NCBI GenBank assembly: GCA_965267245.1
Contig: OZ253939.1
Location: 3,968,001 to 4,032,000, forward strand
Direction: 5' to 3'
DNA: 64,000 nt
DNA from: JANSWY01 sp965267245
Lineage (GTDB): Bacteria > Bacteroidota > Bacteroidia > Cytophagales > Cyclobacteriaceae
Below are positions 44,311 to 54,200 of the stretch, in pieces. The position numbers and the translations under genes are program-made. The notes beneath the pieces are model-generated. The model did not search any database, had not been told where the DNA came from, and saw only the letters and a program-made list of their open reading frames with translations. Position 1 is the first letter of the stretch. Each line of letters begins with the position of its first letter.

Positions 44311-46155
44311 ATGAAATTCATTTTGGCAGTCATTTTTTTCATGCCTTTTTTTCTGTATTCCCAAGGTTTTGATCCGGCTGAGGTCAATCCAAGAATTGAG
44401 AAAATGAATGATGAGGAAAAGGTCAATTTCATCATTGATCATTTTTATGAATTGTATAGTGCAGATTTTGACAATGCCATTCATCACACAAAATCCGCTA
44501 TTGAAATCAGTGAACATCATAACTGGGAATCAAGCAGAGCATATGCCTTGATGTTTCATGGGATTGTCAATTATCTGAGGGGAAATTACGAACAGGCACT
44601 GGAGTCTTTTATCACTGCAGAGAAATTATTTGAAAAATTGGAAGACCTGGATGGTTTAGCCAGGTTGAGTAACGAAATGGCCAATTTCTTCCAAAAACAA
44701 AAGGATTTTGAAAAATCTATTGCCTATCTGGACAAAGGAGAACAAATAGCCAGACAAGCCAATAACCTGGTGCAGCTTGGTACAAATTATGGCATGAGGG
44801 GAACATTTCTGGTAAGAAGAAATAAATACGAAGAAGCACAACCTTACTTTATCCAGGTCTTTGAAATAAGAAAACAACAGAATGACTCTGTAGGGCTGGG
44901 TTATGTTTACCTAAACCTGGCTGATTATGAAGTTTACAAAGGAAAACTGGATAAAGCGATAGCTTATATTGATACCTCAAATATGATCCGTGAGAAAATT
45001 GGTGATTTACAGGGAGTATCAGAAGGTATGCACGCCATGGGAAATGCATATGCTACTTTTAGAAAATATCAATTGGCAGTTGCCGCCTTTGAGAAATCAA
45101 ATGAAATCGCTCAAAGCATTGGATATCTGGATCAGATAAGGCTGAACTTTCAGGCTTTAGAAAAAATCGCCATCAAGACTGATGATTTTCAATATGCCCA
45201 TTTGTACCTGCAAAAATTCCAACAATACAACGATAGTTTATTTTCTATCAACAGAACGAGGGTCATTAAGGATTTAGAAACGAAGTATGAGGTAGAAAAA
45301 AAGGAAAATCAACTTGCCTTACAAAAATCGGAACTTGAAAATGAAATAGCCCAAAATCAAAAAAATCTCGCTTTCATATTTGCCCTGGTCATTGCATTAT
45401 TGGCTACAGGTATTATTCTTCTTTTATTAAGAAGTAGGTACCAGAAAAATAAAGAATTAATGGTACGGGAAAATGCCATTAAACTTCAGGAAGCACAGCT
45501 AGATGCAGCAATTTCCTCACAGGAGAGAGAAAGAACAAGGTTCGCAAAAGATTTACATGATGGATTTGGTCAAATGATTTCTGTGCTCAACCTCAACTTA
45601 AAAGCACTGGATAGTTCTAAGAATTCTCATGAAGTCTATGAAAGCAGTGCTAAAATATTAGAAGAGATGCATTCGGAATTGAAAAGTATCTGCTTCAACC
45701 TGATGCCGCAGACTTTGATCAAATTTGGACTGGGAAAAGCACTTGATGAGTTTGTGCTCCGTATCAATAATACAGGACAAAAACATATCGAAGTAGATTT
45801 GTTTGGATTAGACAATCGGTTACCGGAGTTATATGAAATCTCTATCTACCGTGTAATTCAAGAATGGGTAAATAATATTCTAAAATATTCAGACGCAAAT
45901 CGGATTGATATTCAAATCACCAGAGACGAAAATGAACTTACCCTTCTCATTGAAGACAATGGGATGGGATTTGACAAACAGGTATTAATCGAAGGTAGTG
46001 GAAATGGGTGGAAGAATATCAATTCACGTTTAAGCCTGATAAATGGAGATATTGAACTGGATACTGTACCCAATAGAAGAGGCAACACTTTGATTGCAGA
46101 TGTGGTTATTGATGTGGTTGAAATGAATAAACGTGCTGATGTAAGTAACATATAA
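44311..46155 (+). CDS. TPR-domain sensor histidine kinase (HisKA_3 / NarL type)
   Basis: 614 residues. A signal peptide, then about seven TPR units across residues 50-310 in the periplasm, a coiled coil, one membrane helix at about 353-373, then the HisKA_3 domain with phosphorylated His416 (R-F-A-K-D-L-H-D-G-F-G) and a HATPase at about 510-600 (Q-E-W-V-N-N-I-L-K-Y-S and D-N-G-M-G-F). It autophosphorylates and passes phosphate to a LuxR-type regulator, almost certainly the next gene. The TPR sensor implies a protein or peptide ligand rather than a small molecule, which is inference. Confidence 0.92.
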   Translation: MKFILAVIFFMPFFLYSQGFDPAEVNPRIEKMNDEEKVNFIIDHFYELYSADFDNAIHHTKSAIEISEHHNWESSRAYALMFHGIVNYLRGNYEQALESFITAEKLFEKLEDLDGLARLSNEMANFFQKQKDFEKSIAYLDKGEQIARQANNLVQLGTNYGMRGTFLVRRNKYEEAQPYFIQVFEIRKQQNDSVGLGYVYLNLADYEVYKGKLDKAIAYIDTSNMIREKIGDLQGVSEGMHAMGNAYATFRKYQLAVAAFEKSNEIAQSIGYLDQIRLNFQALEKIAIKTDDFQYAHLYLQKFQQYNDSLFSINRTRVIKDLETKYEVEKKENQLALQKSELENEIAQNQKNLAFIFALVIALLATGIILLLLRSRYQKNKELMVRENAIKLQEAQLDAAISSQERERTRFAKDLHDGFGQMISVLNLNLKALDSSKNSHEVYESSAKILEEMHSELKSICFNLMPQTLIKFGLGKALDEFVLRINNTGQKHIEVDLFGLDNRLPELYEISIYRVIQEWVNNILKYSDANRIDIQITRDENELTLLIEDNGMGFDKQVLIEGSGNGWKNINSRLSLINGDIELDTVPNRRGNTLIADVVIDVVEMNKRADVSNI

Positions 46156-46251
46156 AATACCCTGTTCACGGTATTGAACATTTTTCATTTGTCCGCTTAC
46201 TTGTCATTTATGAAATTGCTATCTTTTGCAAGAAAACAATCCAACCAATCA

Positions 46252-46872
46252 ATGAGAATTTTTCTTACTGATGATCACGCTGTTTTACTGGCCGGCCTAC
46301 AAAGTTTGATTACTGCAGAGGAATCTTATGAGGTAGTAGGAACTGCAGGATCTGTAAAAGACACATTGGATAAACTGACTCAAACTAAAGTTGACTTACT
46401 CATTACCGATTACAACCTACCAGATGGTGATGGTCTCACGATTGTACAATCTGTAAAAAGAAAATATCCGGCAACAAAAATCATCGTGCTGAGCATGCAT
46501 GATGAAAATCACCTGGTGAAAGAGATTCTGAAAGAAGGTGTAGATGGTTATATTCTTAAAAAAGATTCTCATGAAGAACTGATGGCCGCCATTCGCTCGG
46601 TCATGAATGGAAAAATGTACTTGAGCAATGAGATCAATAGAATGCTGGTAACTGGAATTGATACCAATCCACATGAGAAAAAACTACTAACCTCAAGAGA
46701 AAGAGAAGTTTTAACCCTAATTTCCAGGGAACTCACAAATAAGCAAATCGCCGAAGAGTTATTTATTTCCGAACGTACTGTTGAGACACATCGGAAAAAT
46801 ATCTTCAGAAAAACAGGAACAAATAACCTGGTAGGACTCATCAAGTACGCATACGCCAATAATCTGATCTAA
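46252..46872 (+). CDS. LuxR/NarL-family response regulator
   Basis: 206 residues from ATG 46252. The receiver domain begins M-R-I-F-L-T-D-D-H-A with the acidic pocket, phosphoacceptor Asp53 (L-I-T-D-Y-N-L-P-D) and the Lys in I-L-K-K-D-S. The C-terminal GerE helix-turn-helix is R-E-R-E-V-L-T-L-I-S...I-A-E-E-L-F-I-S-E-R-T-V-E-T-H-R. Ninety-six bases separate it from the kinase gene. The frame extends to 46174, but the extra 26 residues are unlike the family N-terminus. Confidence 0.92.
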   Translation: MRIFLTDDHAVLLAGLQSLITAEESYEVVGTAGSVKDTLDKLTQTKVDLLITDYNLPDGDGLTIVQSVKRKYPATKIIVLSMHDENHLVKEILKEGVDGYILKKDSHEELMAAIRSVMNGKMYLSNEINRMLVTGIDTNPHEKKLLTSREREVLTLISRELTNKQIAEELFISERTVETHRKNIFRKTGTNNLVGLIKYAYANNLI

Positions 46873-47048
46873 ATATCAGTAGTACGTGGTATATAAAATA
46901 CCATTCTACTCCGATAATATCTCCTCATAAATAGCTTCATCTTTATGGCAGGATATACTTCTGCATATATTATCATTTAACGGTGATTACCTAGTGAACT
47001 AAAACTTCCACTGGCTCCACATTTTCCATAGCTGATGTGTAGTTAGTC

Positions 47049-47079
47049 AAAACCCCTGATCATTGCGATTGGGGGTTTT
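47049..47079 (+). terminator. Terminator about 180 bases after the response regulator
   Basis: AAAACCCC (47049-47056) / GGGGTTTT (47072-47079) with a 15-base loop, followed by CTTTT on the plus strand. The regulator's stop is at 46872, so either a long 3' untranslated region or a separate small RNA ends here. The 270-base gap from 46873 to 47142 holds no convincing ORF. Confidence 0.7.
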
Positions 47080-47142
47080 CTTTTGATTTCCTATTTAAAG
47101 TTATTTTTTGGATATTTAGCTAAACTCAAATTGACACCCACA

Positions 47143-48996
47143 ATGAGAAGCCTGATTTTTGTAATTGCATTCCTTTTGGCTGGCACATTAAATGCACAAA
47201 ATGAATTAAGGGTTGGAATTATCAAATACAAATCCGAAGAAAAGGTCCTAGAAACTTTCACTCCATTATTTAACTACGTTGCTGAAAAATTGGACAAAGA
47301 ACTTCGATTGGAAATCGTTGAAGATGGGGACCTTGGCTATCATTTGTCCAATGACGTATACGACATAGGGTTATTCACAGTATTTCCCTACTTAAAAGCC
47401 AAAGGAGATTTTCCAGAACTCCATGTCTTTGCAACTCACACTGTCAATAACTCCGATTATTATGATGGTTCAATTCTAGTGAATAGATCATCCGAAATAA
47501 AGGAACTACACGAATTAAAGGGCAAGCGATTTCTTTTTGTAAAGCCCACTTCTACATCTGGATACAAATATCCAAAAGGTATTCTCACTGAAAATGACAT
47601 GGACATAGAGCATGGGTATTTTGACAGTTACGATTTTACCTACAATCACTCAGCTTCACTAGACTCTCTGCTAAATAATAAAACTGATGGGATCGCAATA
47701 GACAGAAAGTACTTTCTAGAAAATCCTGATAAAGGCAAATTGCTGGAGCTCTCTACTTATAAGGTTCCTTATCATGCTTATGTACTTGCTCCAGGTATTT
47801 CACCAGAATTAGAAGAAAAAATAAAAAACATTCTATTCAATGCACACAAAGATCCATCTGCAAAAGCTATTTTTCAAAACCCATTGAATGTAACCAGTGT
47901 CATTCCGGAAGATGATAACTACTACAATTTGATCCGTAGGTATTTGAGAATCACCAGAGTAAAACCTGCCCTTAAACTCGAATTGGACCCAAGAGGTCAG
48001 GCAGAAGAAGTCTTAAACAAAAACAGTGATCTACTACAATTGATGAAAAGCAAAATCGAGTTAGGTGTTTACAGCTCACACCGGTTTAGTGAGGAGCCCT
48101 ACAAGAATCAGAAATATTTTGAGAAAATCACTTGTAGTTTGTTCCAGGTAGGTGATCAACTTTATCATTATCAGATTCTATTGAATGATCGACTAATTGA
48201 CCAGGGCGAAGATGTACCTCAGTCTAGTCTAATTGGCTATTTGCCAAAGAAAATCAAAGATGATGCCTTGAGAAATTTACCAATTGACGCACACTTATAC
48301 TTTAATGGTATCGATTGGTTTTTATCATACGGAAAAGAGGATGGCATTAACCTGGAAGATTATGAATTTCATTTTTATCCGGAAACATCCAGGACATTCA
48401 TACTAAAAGGTGAAGATGTCAGTAAACTCACAGCACTTAATACTCACTTTGAATCTGATGAAAGATTCAAGAAAAATGCCAATGTCAAAATAATCTATAG
48501 CCCGGAAAAAGAGATTACGATTGAAGATGAGGATCCTACTGAACTAAATACGTACAATATCTTTTCATCTAGTTTCTGGAAATCCAATTACTGGGACAAA
48601 CTTGGATTAATATTTGGTGTTGCCTTTGCTCTTGTTTCAGCCCTCATTGGTAGATACCTGACCAAGAGAAAAAAGGAAAGGTTTAAGGATTTGCTGTATG
48701 AAACCAATGAACTTATCAAAGAGCTGGTGCAGGGACAGTATGAAATGGAAACCCGCATCATTGAACAACGGGAAAAAATTGGAACACTATTGGATAATGG
48801 CTCAATCAATGAAAACCAGTTTTTGATACTGAAAAACCGCATTTCGGATGTACAGAATATCCTTGATGGCATGAAACCTAAGGAAATTGATTTAACTCCG
48901 GAACAAAAAGAAGAGTTTGAGAAAATTGTGGAGGACGGTAAAATAACAGAGAAGGAATTCCTGAAAATCCTGAATATTCTCAAAAAGAACTCATAA
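47143..48996 (+). CDS. PhnD-type binding protein with membrane anchor and cytoplasmic coiled coil
   Basis: 617 residues from ATG 47143. A signal peptide (ending L-N-A-Q-N) is followed by a PhnD-like phosphate/phosphonate-type periplasmic binding domain at about 20-255 (L-R-V-G-I-I, Y-D-I-G-L-F-T-V-F-P-Y-L-K-A). A second extracytoplasmic region runs to ~480. A membrane helix lies at about 487-505 (L-G-L-I-F-G-V-A-F-A-L-V-S-A-L-I-G), then a ~110-residue basic, coiled-coil tail. No permease or ATPase gene is near, so a receptor role is more likely than transport. It overlaps the convergent ComF gene by six bases. Confidence 0.8.
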   Translation: MRSLIFVIAFLLAGTLNAQNELRVGIIKYKSEEKVLETFTPLFNYVAEKLDKELRLEIVEDGDLGYHLSNDVYDIGLFTVFPYLKAKGDFPELHVFATHTVNNSDYYDGSILVNRSSEIKELHELKGKRFLFVKPTSTSGYKYPKGILTENDMDIEHGYFDSYDFTYNHSASLDSLLNNKTDGIAIDRKYFLENPDKGKLLELSTYKVPYHAYVLAPGISPELEEKIKNILFNAHKDPSAKAIFQNPLNVTSVIPEDDNYYNLIRRYLRITRVKPALKLELDPRGQAEEVLNKNSDLLQLMKSKIELGVYSSHRFSEEPYKNQKYFEKITCSLFQVGDQLYHYQILLNDRLIDQGEDVPQSSLIGYLPKKIKDDALRNLPIDAHLYFNGIDWFLSYGKEDGINLEDYEFHFYPETSRTFILKGEDVSKLTALNTHFESDERFKKNANVKIIYSPEKEITIEDEDPTELNTYNIFSSSFWKSNYWDKLGLIFGVAFALVSALIGRYLTKRKKERFKDLLYETNELIKELVQGQYEMETRIIEQREKIGTLLDNGSINENQFLILKNRISDVQNILDGMKPKEIDLTPEQKEEFEKIVEDGKITEKEFLKILNILKKNS

Positions 48997-49689
48997 TTCT
49001 GTAGCCAAACAGGCAAAAGAAATCGTTTTAGCTCCTGCTAATACAATCAATTCAGCAGCACCACTAACTGTGGCTCCCGTTGTGATCACATCATCTATTA
49101 GCAAAATGTGCTTCCCAGAAAATTCGTTCGGGCTTTTTAAAGTATAAATTTCTGAGACATTCTGCCACCTTCCCACTTTTGACTTTTTGGTTTGGGTTTT
49201 AGTCTTTTTGTGTCGAATTAAATTATCAAACTGATAAGGTACTCCTAGTTCCAAAGACAAACCTTCTGCTATCTTATCACTTTGGTTGTATCCTCTTAAG
49301 TTTAGCCTTGAGGGATGAAGTGGAATTGGCACAATCAGGTCGAACTCAGATTTCGAAAAATTTCGTTTGATGTCCTGACCAAGCAGTTTACCAAGAAATA
49401 TGCCCAATTCAGACTGTCCTTCATACTTGAGTTTATGTAGTAATTTTTGAGCTGGTCCATGTTTGTGAAATTGGAGAAGACTCCAGGCAATATCTAATTG
49501 GGAAAAAGAAGCAAACCTATTGAACAGAATATGATCTTCTGGTTTTTCCAGACTGAATCGTGGCAAATCCAGGAGACAATGTGTACAAATATATTTTTCC
49601 TGTGACACAAGTGACTCATCACAAACAAAACAAATATTAGGATAGAAAAGTGAAACTAAATCCTCATAATACTGAGTTATCCTTGGCAT
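48991..49689 (-). CDS. ComF-family phosphoribosyltransferase-like protein
   Basis: 232 residues. The N-terminal zinc site has C20-F-V-C23 and C35-T-H-C38. The PRTase core has V-P-I-P-L-H-P-S-R-L and R-G-Y-N-Q-S-D, and the PRPP-binding loop is I-L-L-I-D-D-V-I-T-T-G-A-T at about 194-206. ComF was defined by its need in DNA uptake (B. subtilis, Haemophilus); the general enzyme reaction is not settled. No other competence gene is in the window. It is divergent from the CMD gene over 32 bases. Confidence 0.9.
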   Translation of the reverse strand: MPRITQYYEDLVSLFYPNICFVCDESLVSQEKYICTHCLLDLPRFSLEKPEDHILFNRFASFSQLDIAWSLLQFHKHGPAQKLLHKLKYEGQSELGIFLGKLLGQDIKRNFSKSEFDLIVPIPLHPSRLNLRGYNQSDKIAEGLSLELGVPYQFDNLIRHKKTKTQTKKSKVGRWQNVSEIYTLKSPNEFSGKHILLIDDVITTGATVSGAAELIVLAGAKTISFACLATEL

Positions 49690-49695
49690 GGAATA

Positions 49696-49703
49696 TATCT
49701 TTG
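49696..49703 (+). promoter_or_regulatory. Candidate -7 element TATCTTTG
   Basis: An exact TAnnTTTG 18 bases before the ATG at 49722, in the divergent gap. The -33 position lacks a clear TTG, so the promoter is only partly supported. Transcription would start near 49710. Confidence 0.4.
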
Positions 49704-49721
49704 ATGGATTAAGAAATAGTC

Positions 49722-50069
49722 ATGGGAAAAGTAACGGAATTTAATGAATACCGGGAGAGAATGAACAATAAAATACTCTCTGGTTCCAATAAAGTAATAA
49801 AACGAATATTCAATCTAGACACAAATGCTTTCAGCGATGGAGCTATCGACAAAAGAACTAAAGAAATGATTGGATTGAGCTCTTCTCTTGTTTTACGATG
49901 TGATGATTGTGTCAGGTATCATCTCACAACTTGTTTTGAAATTGGTATTACAAAAGAAGAAATTGAGGAAATACTTTCGATTGCCACATTGATTGGAGGA
50001 ACCATTGTAATTCCTCATTTAAGAAGAGCATATGAGTTTTGGGAAGAACTAGAATCTCAAAATGTATAA
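49722..50069 (+). CDS. Carboxymuconolactone decarboxylase / AhpD-like protein
   Basis: 115 residues. The AhpD-type motif C-x-x-C...H is present as C60-D-D-C63-V-R-Y-H67, along with a downstream helix (E-E-I-E-E-I-L-S-I-A-T-L-I-G-G). The CxxC pair suggests a thiol peroxidase or disulfide role rather than a true lactone decarboxylase. Its final 8 bases overlap the next gene, so the two are translationally linked. Confidence 0.88.
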   Translation: MGKVTEFNEYRERMNNKILSGSNKVIKRIFNLDTNAFSDGAIDKRTKEMIGLSSSLVLRCDDCVRYHLTTCFEIGITKEEIEEILSIATLIGGTIVIPHLRRAYEFWEELESQNV

Positions 50070-50415
50070 AAAAGACCTACAATTAGAAAGAGAATGGCAG
50101 GCACTCCGTCTCAAGCTAAAAGACGTCATTGGTAGAAAACCCAGAGACATGAATGCTATTCTTTTTCTAATTGGAGTTCAGGAACTTGGAAAAGGGACCA
50201 TCAACTATACCAAAGAAGAAAAACAGGATCTTATGCACATTGCCATCTGCAAAGTCCTGAGTTATTCAGGTTATTATGAGTTAGAGGGAATTGATGAAGA
50301 TGGGTGGCCACATTGGAAACTGATTAAAAAACTACCTGGTTTTGACCTGATGGAACAAGAAAAATTACTAAAAATGCATGTACTTGAGTATTTCGAGAAA
50401 GAAATGCTACTATAA
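50062..50415 (+). CDS. Conserved hypothetical protein, 117 aa
   Basis: 117 residues, soluble and helical, with R-P-R-D-M-N-A-I-L-F-L-I-G-V-Q-E-L-G-like character around residues 25-45 and D-G-W-P-H-W-K near residue 76. I recognise it only as a protein of a type widely found in Bacteroidota, with no assigned function. The overlap with the CMD gene (8 bases) suggests shared work with that protein. Confidence 0.8.
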   Translation: MYKKDLQLEREWQALRLKLKDVIGRKPRDMNAILFLIGVQELGKGTINYTKEEKQDLMHIAICKVLSYSGYYELEGIDEDGWPHWKLIKKLPGFDLMEQEKLLKMHVLEYFEKEMLL

Positions 50416-50454
50416 AGTTACCTGACATGAAAAACTACTGAAATCCAGCGAAAT

Positions 50455-51219
50455 ATGAAGGTGATTACCTATAATATCAATGGTTTACGTGGTGCTGTCA
50501 AAAAAGGCCTTAATGAATGGCTTAGCAAGATTTCTCCAGATATTATTTGTCTTCAAGAGGTCAGAATTAAGGATGAACTTATTGATTATGAAAGTTTTAA
50601 ACTATTAGGTTACCAATTTCTCCACAAGCCTTCAAATAAGCCAGGATATAGTGGAGTAGCTATACTTTCCAAGCAAAATCCAATCGAGGTAATCAACGAG
50701 TCACAATTATTCCCAAATCACAATGAGGGACGGATAATTGCAGCAGTTTTTCAAAATCAGACCTTTGTTTCAGTATATGTACCCTCCGCGGGTAATATTG
50801 AGAGATTATCATACAAACTTAATTGGTTAGAAGAGTTACAAGAATTCATTAATTATCTGAAAGAGAAATACAAGAGACCATTGATCATAGGAGGAGATTT
50901 TAATATTGCACATCAGGCAATTGATCTGTTTAACCCTCTTGACAACCTTTTAACAGCTGGATTCTTGCAAGTGGAGAGAGATTGGTTTACAAAATGCCTG
51001 GAAAGTGGATTTATAGATGCTTTTCGGGCAATTAATCCTGAAGGCGATCAATATACCTGGTTCAGTTACCGAAACAAAGCCAAAGACAGGAATCTGGGAT
51101 GGCGATTAGATTATTTGCTTGTCAGTGAGGAAATTATTGATCAAATTAACAGGTGTGTGATTCTAAAACACGCAAACTATTCTGATCATTGCCCAGTTCT
51201 GCTTGAAATTGCCGATTAA
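50455..51219 (+). CDS. xth: Exodeoxyribonuclease III (AP endonuclease family)
   Basis: 254 residues of the ExoIII/APE1 fold: N7 in Y-N-I-N-G-L-R, the metal-binding Glu35 in C-L-Q-E-V, G-D-F-N-I-A-H near 143-149 and the catalytic S-D-H-C-P-V-L at the end. It cuts DNA at abasic sites and removes 3' blocks in base-excision repair. It stands after the CMD/unknown pair with a 39-base gap. The gene that follows begins 79 bases later. Confidence 0.92.
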   Translation: MKVITYNINGLRGAVKKGLNEWLSKISPDIICLQEVRIKDELIDYESFKLLGYQFLHKPSNKPGYSGVAILSKQNPIEVINESQLFPNHNEGRIIAAVFQNQTFVSVYVPSAGNIERLSYKLNWLEELQEFINYLKEKYKRPLIIGGDFNIAHQAIDLFNPLDNLLTAGFLQVERDWFTKCLESGFIDAFRAINPEGDQYTWFSYRNKAKDRNLGWRLDYLLVSEEIIDQINRCVILKHANYSDHCPVLLEIAD

Positions 51220-51298
51220 TTTCTATTTTTATTGGTTATACGCGATCACTTGTGTTTGATTAGCGTTTAAGTCAAAAAGAAGTCTAAATACCTGGAGG

Positions 51299-54200
51299 AT
51301 GGCGGCAGATCTATTACATCAGAAAATCAGGGCTTATAAGAAGAAATATTTCTTCAACAAGCTCATCAAGGGAAGTATAATTTTAGGAGCAATATTTCTA
51401 TCTATATACTTGATTATCAATGTTTTAGAATTCTCTTTTAGGTTTGATAGCGCCTTTAGAACTATACTCTTTTTCTCAACTATTCTATTAATAGTCATTT
51501 TTCTAACCAGGTGGATTGTATATCCGATTTATCAATTGGTAACACTGGATAAGCAATTAAGTAATGAGGAAGCGGCTAAACAGATTGGAAAATATTTTCC
51601 AGAAGTGCAGGACAAACTGCTCAACCTACTCCAACTCGAACAACAATCAGACAGTCAAAATGAATTGATCATTGCCGGGATCGAACAAAAAACCCAGGAA
51701 TTAAAATTTGTTTCTTTCGATAAGGCCATCGAGATAAAAAGTAATAGGAAGTATCTGAAGTTCTTGGTTTATCCTGGATTAGCCATTCTTTTGATATTAC
51801 TTTTTATTCCAGCTATGCTCACAGAGAGTACGGAAAGAATTATCAAATACGATGAAGAATTCAAGCCATCCGCACCATTCGAGTTTATAGTTGTGAATGA
51901 AGTACTTGAAGGTTTCAGAAATGAGGACTTCAATCTTGAGGTCAAATTGGAAGGACAATTCGTCCCGGATCTGGTATACATAAAAACAAATGGTCGGCGG
52001 ATTAAATTGAAAGCAGCTGATGGCAATACATTTCAACATAGTTTTAAGAAAGTGCAAGCCTCTCAAAGTTTTCGCCTTGAAGCCGCAGGATTTAAAACAG
52101 ATCAGATGCTGCTTACTATTCACAACAGACCTACACTTCGAGAATATTTTGTAAACCTTGATTATCCAGCTTACACAGGGAAAAAAGATGAAACAATTTC
52201 AAATTCAGCTTCACTGGTAATTCCAGAAGGAACAATTGCCAGCTGGAGTTTTGGTACCGCCTCAGCGCAGGAGATGCATATCATCACTACCTTGGACTCA
52301 TCAATAAATGTTTCAGACGGTAATCTTTTCAAATTTGAGCGAAGATTAATGGAAGATTACAATTTCGAGGTGAGGTTCAAAAATGATAAAAGTTTTAATA
52401 CCAATAGAATTATCTATAATAATAAGGTTATAAAAGATGAGTACCCACAAGTAAGTCTTGAATCATTGCTAGACACTGTACTTTATAGCTATATCATTTT
52501 GGGAGGAAATATTAGTGATGATTATGGTTTGAGAAACCTTCAGCTTAAGTACAGGATCAGCGGAGAGGAGTACTTTCAAACTGAAAAGATCAAAATTCCT
52601 GCAAATAGGTTAAATGCTAGCTACTTCTATCAATGGAGACTTGATTCTCTCAATTTGAAACCTGACCAATCAGTTGAGTATTACGTTCAGGTCTTTGATA
52701 ATGATGGCGTAAATGGCAGTAAAAGCACAAAAAGCCAGATCAGTACTTATCAAGCTCCTTCAAAAAACTTCATTTCTGATAAAATAGATAACAGTACGAA
52801 ACAGACTGAAAAGCAAATCAATAAAACTCTTGAGAAAGCCAAAGATCTTCAGGATAAGCTGGAGGATATAAATGAAAGCTTGAAAGTAAAGCAAAAAATG
52901 GATTGGCAGGACAAAAAGGTACTGGAAGACATATTGAAGAAGAAGGAAGAGCTTACCAAGGAATTAGAAAAACTTCAAAAAGAGAACAAAGCACTCAATC
53001 AAAGCAAAGAAGCTTTTCAAAAGCCAAACGAGAAAATTGTAGAAAAAGTAAAGGAACTACAGAAGTTAATGGATGAAATCCTGGATGAAGAAACCAAGAA
53101 ACTCTATGATGAACTCAAAAAACTACTCGAAGAAAACACTGGAGTTCAGCAACTACAGGAAAAAGTGGATGAAATCAAGGACAAAGAGAAATCTCTGGAA
53201 AATGAATTAGAAAGAGCACTAGAGTTGTTCAAAAGATTGAAAATGGAGAATAAACTTGATGAATCCATTAACAAACTTGATGAGCTACAACAGAAGCAGG
53301 AACAACTGGCTGAAGATTCAAAGGACAAAAAGAATAAGAAAGAAGATCTTTTAAAAGAACAGGAAGAACTAGCAGAAGAATTCAAAGAGTTACAGGATGA
53401 CCTGGACGAAGTAGAGCAACTGAATCAGGACCTGAAAGACCCAGAACCTATGCAGGACTACAATGATGAAGAACAGGGCATACAGGAGCAGATGGAACAG
53501 AGTGAGGAGAATCTTGAGAAAAACAAAAGAAAGAATGCCTCTGAAAACCAACAGAATTCTGCTCAGAAAATGCAGCAGATGAAACAGAAAATGCAACAGA
53601 TGCAAGCGGGTATGGAGATGCAGATGTTGCAGGAAAACCTGGGTGACCTTCGGGAAATTGTAGATAATCTGGTGAAGTTGTCATTCAATCAGGAACAATT
53701 GATGAAAGATTTCAAAGGTGTGAAGCAGAGCGATCCTAGATTTGTAACACTAAGTCAGACCCAGCTAAAAATCAAGGATGATTCTAAGATTATTCAGGAC
53801 AGCCTACTAGCTCTTGCCGAAAGGGTATTTCAAATATCATCTTTCGTCACCAGGGAAGTAGAAGCCATGAATCAATACATGGATGAGAGTGTAGAATCAT
53901 TGCGAGATAGAAATAAATCTAAAGCTGTGAGTAGTCAGCAATTTGCTATGACATCTATAAACAATCTTTCTATTTTACTGGATGATGTACTACAACAAAT
54001 GCAACAACAAATGGCAGACGCCATGGGTAAACCAAAATCTGGTAAACAGAAAAACAATAAAAACATGCCTGGGCTGTCTGAGTTACAAAAAGAGTTGAGC
54101 AAAAAGATTGATGAATTAAAGAAAAGTGGTAAGTCCGGAAGGCAATTATCTGAGGAATTGGCTAAACTTGCTGCTGAGCAAGAAATGATCCGTCGGCAAA

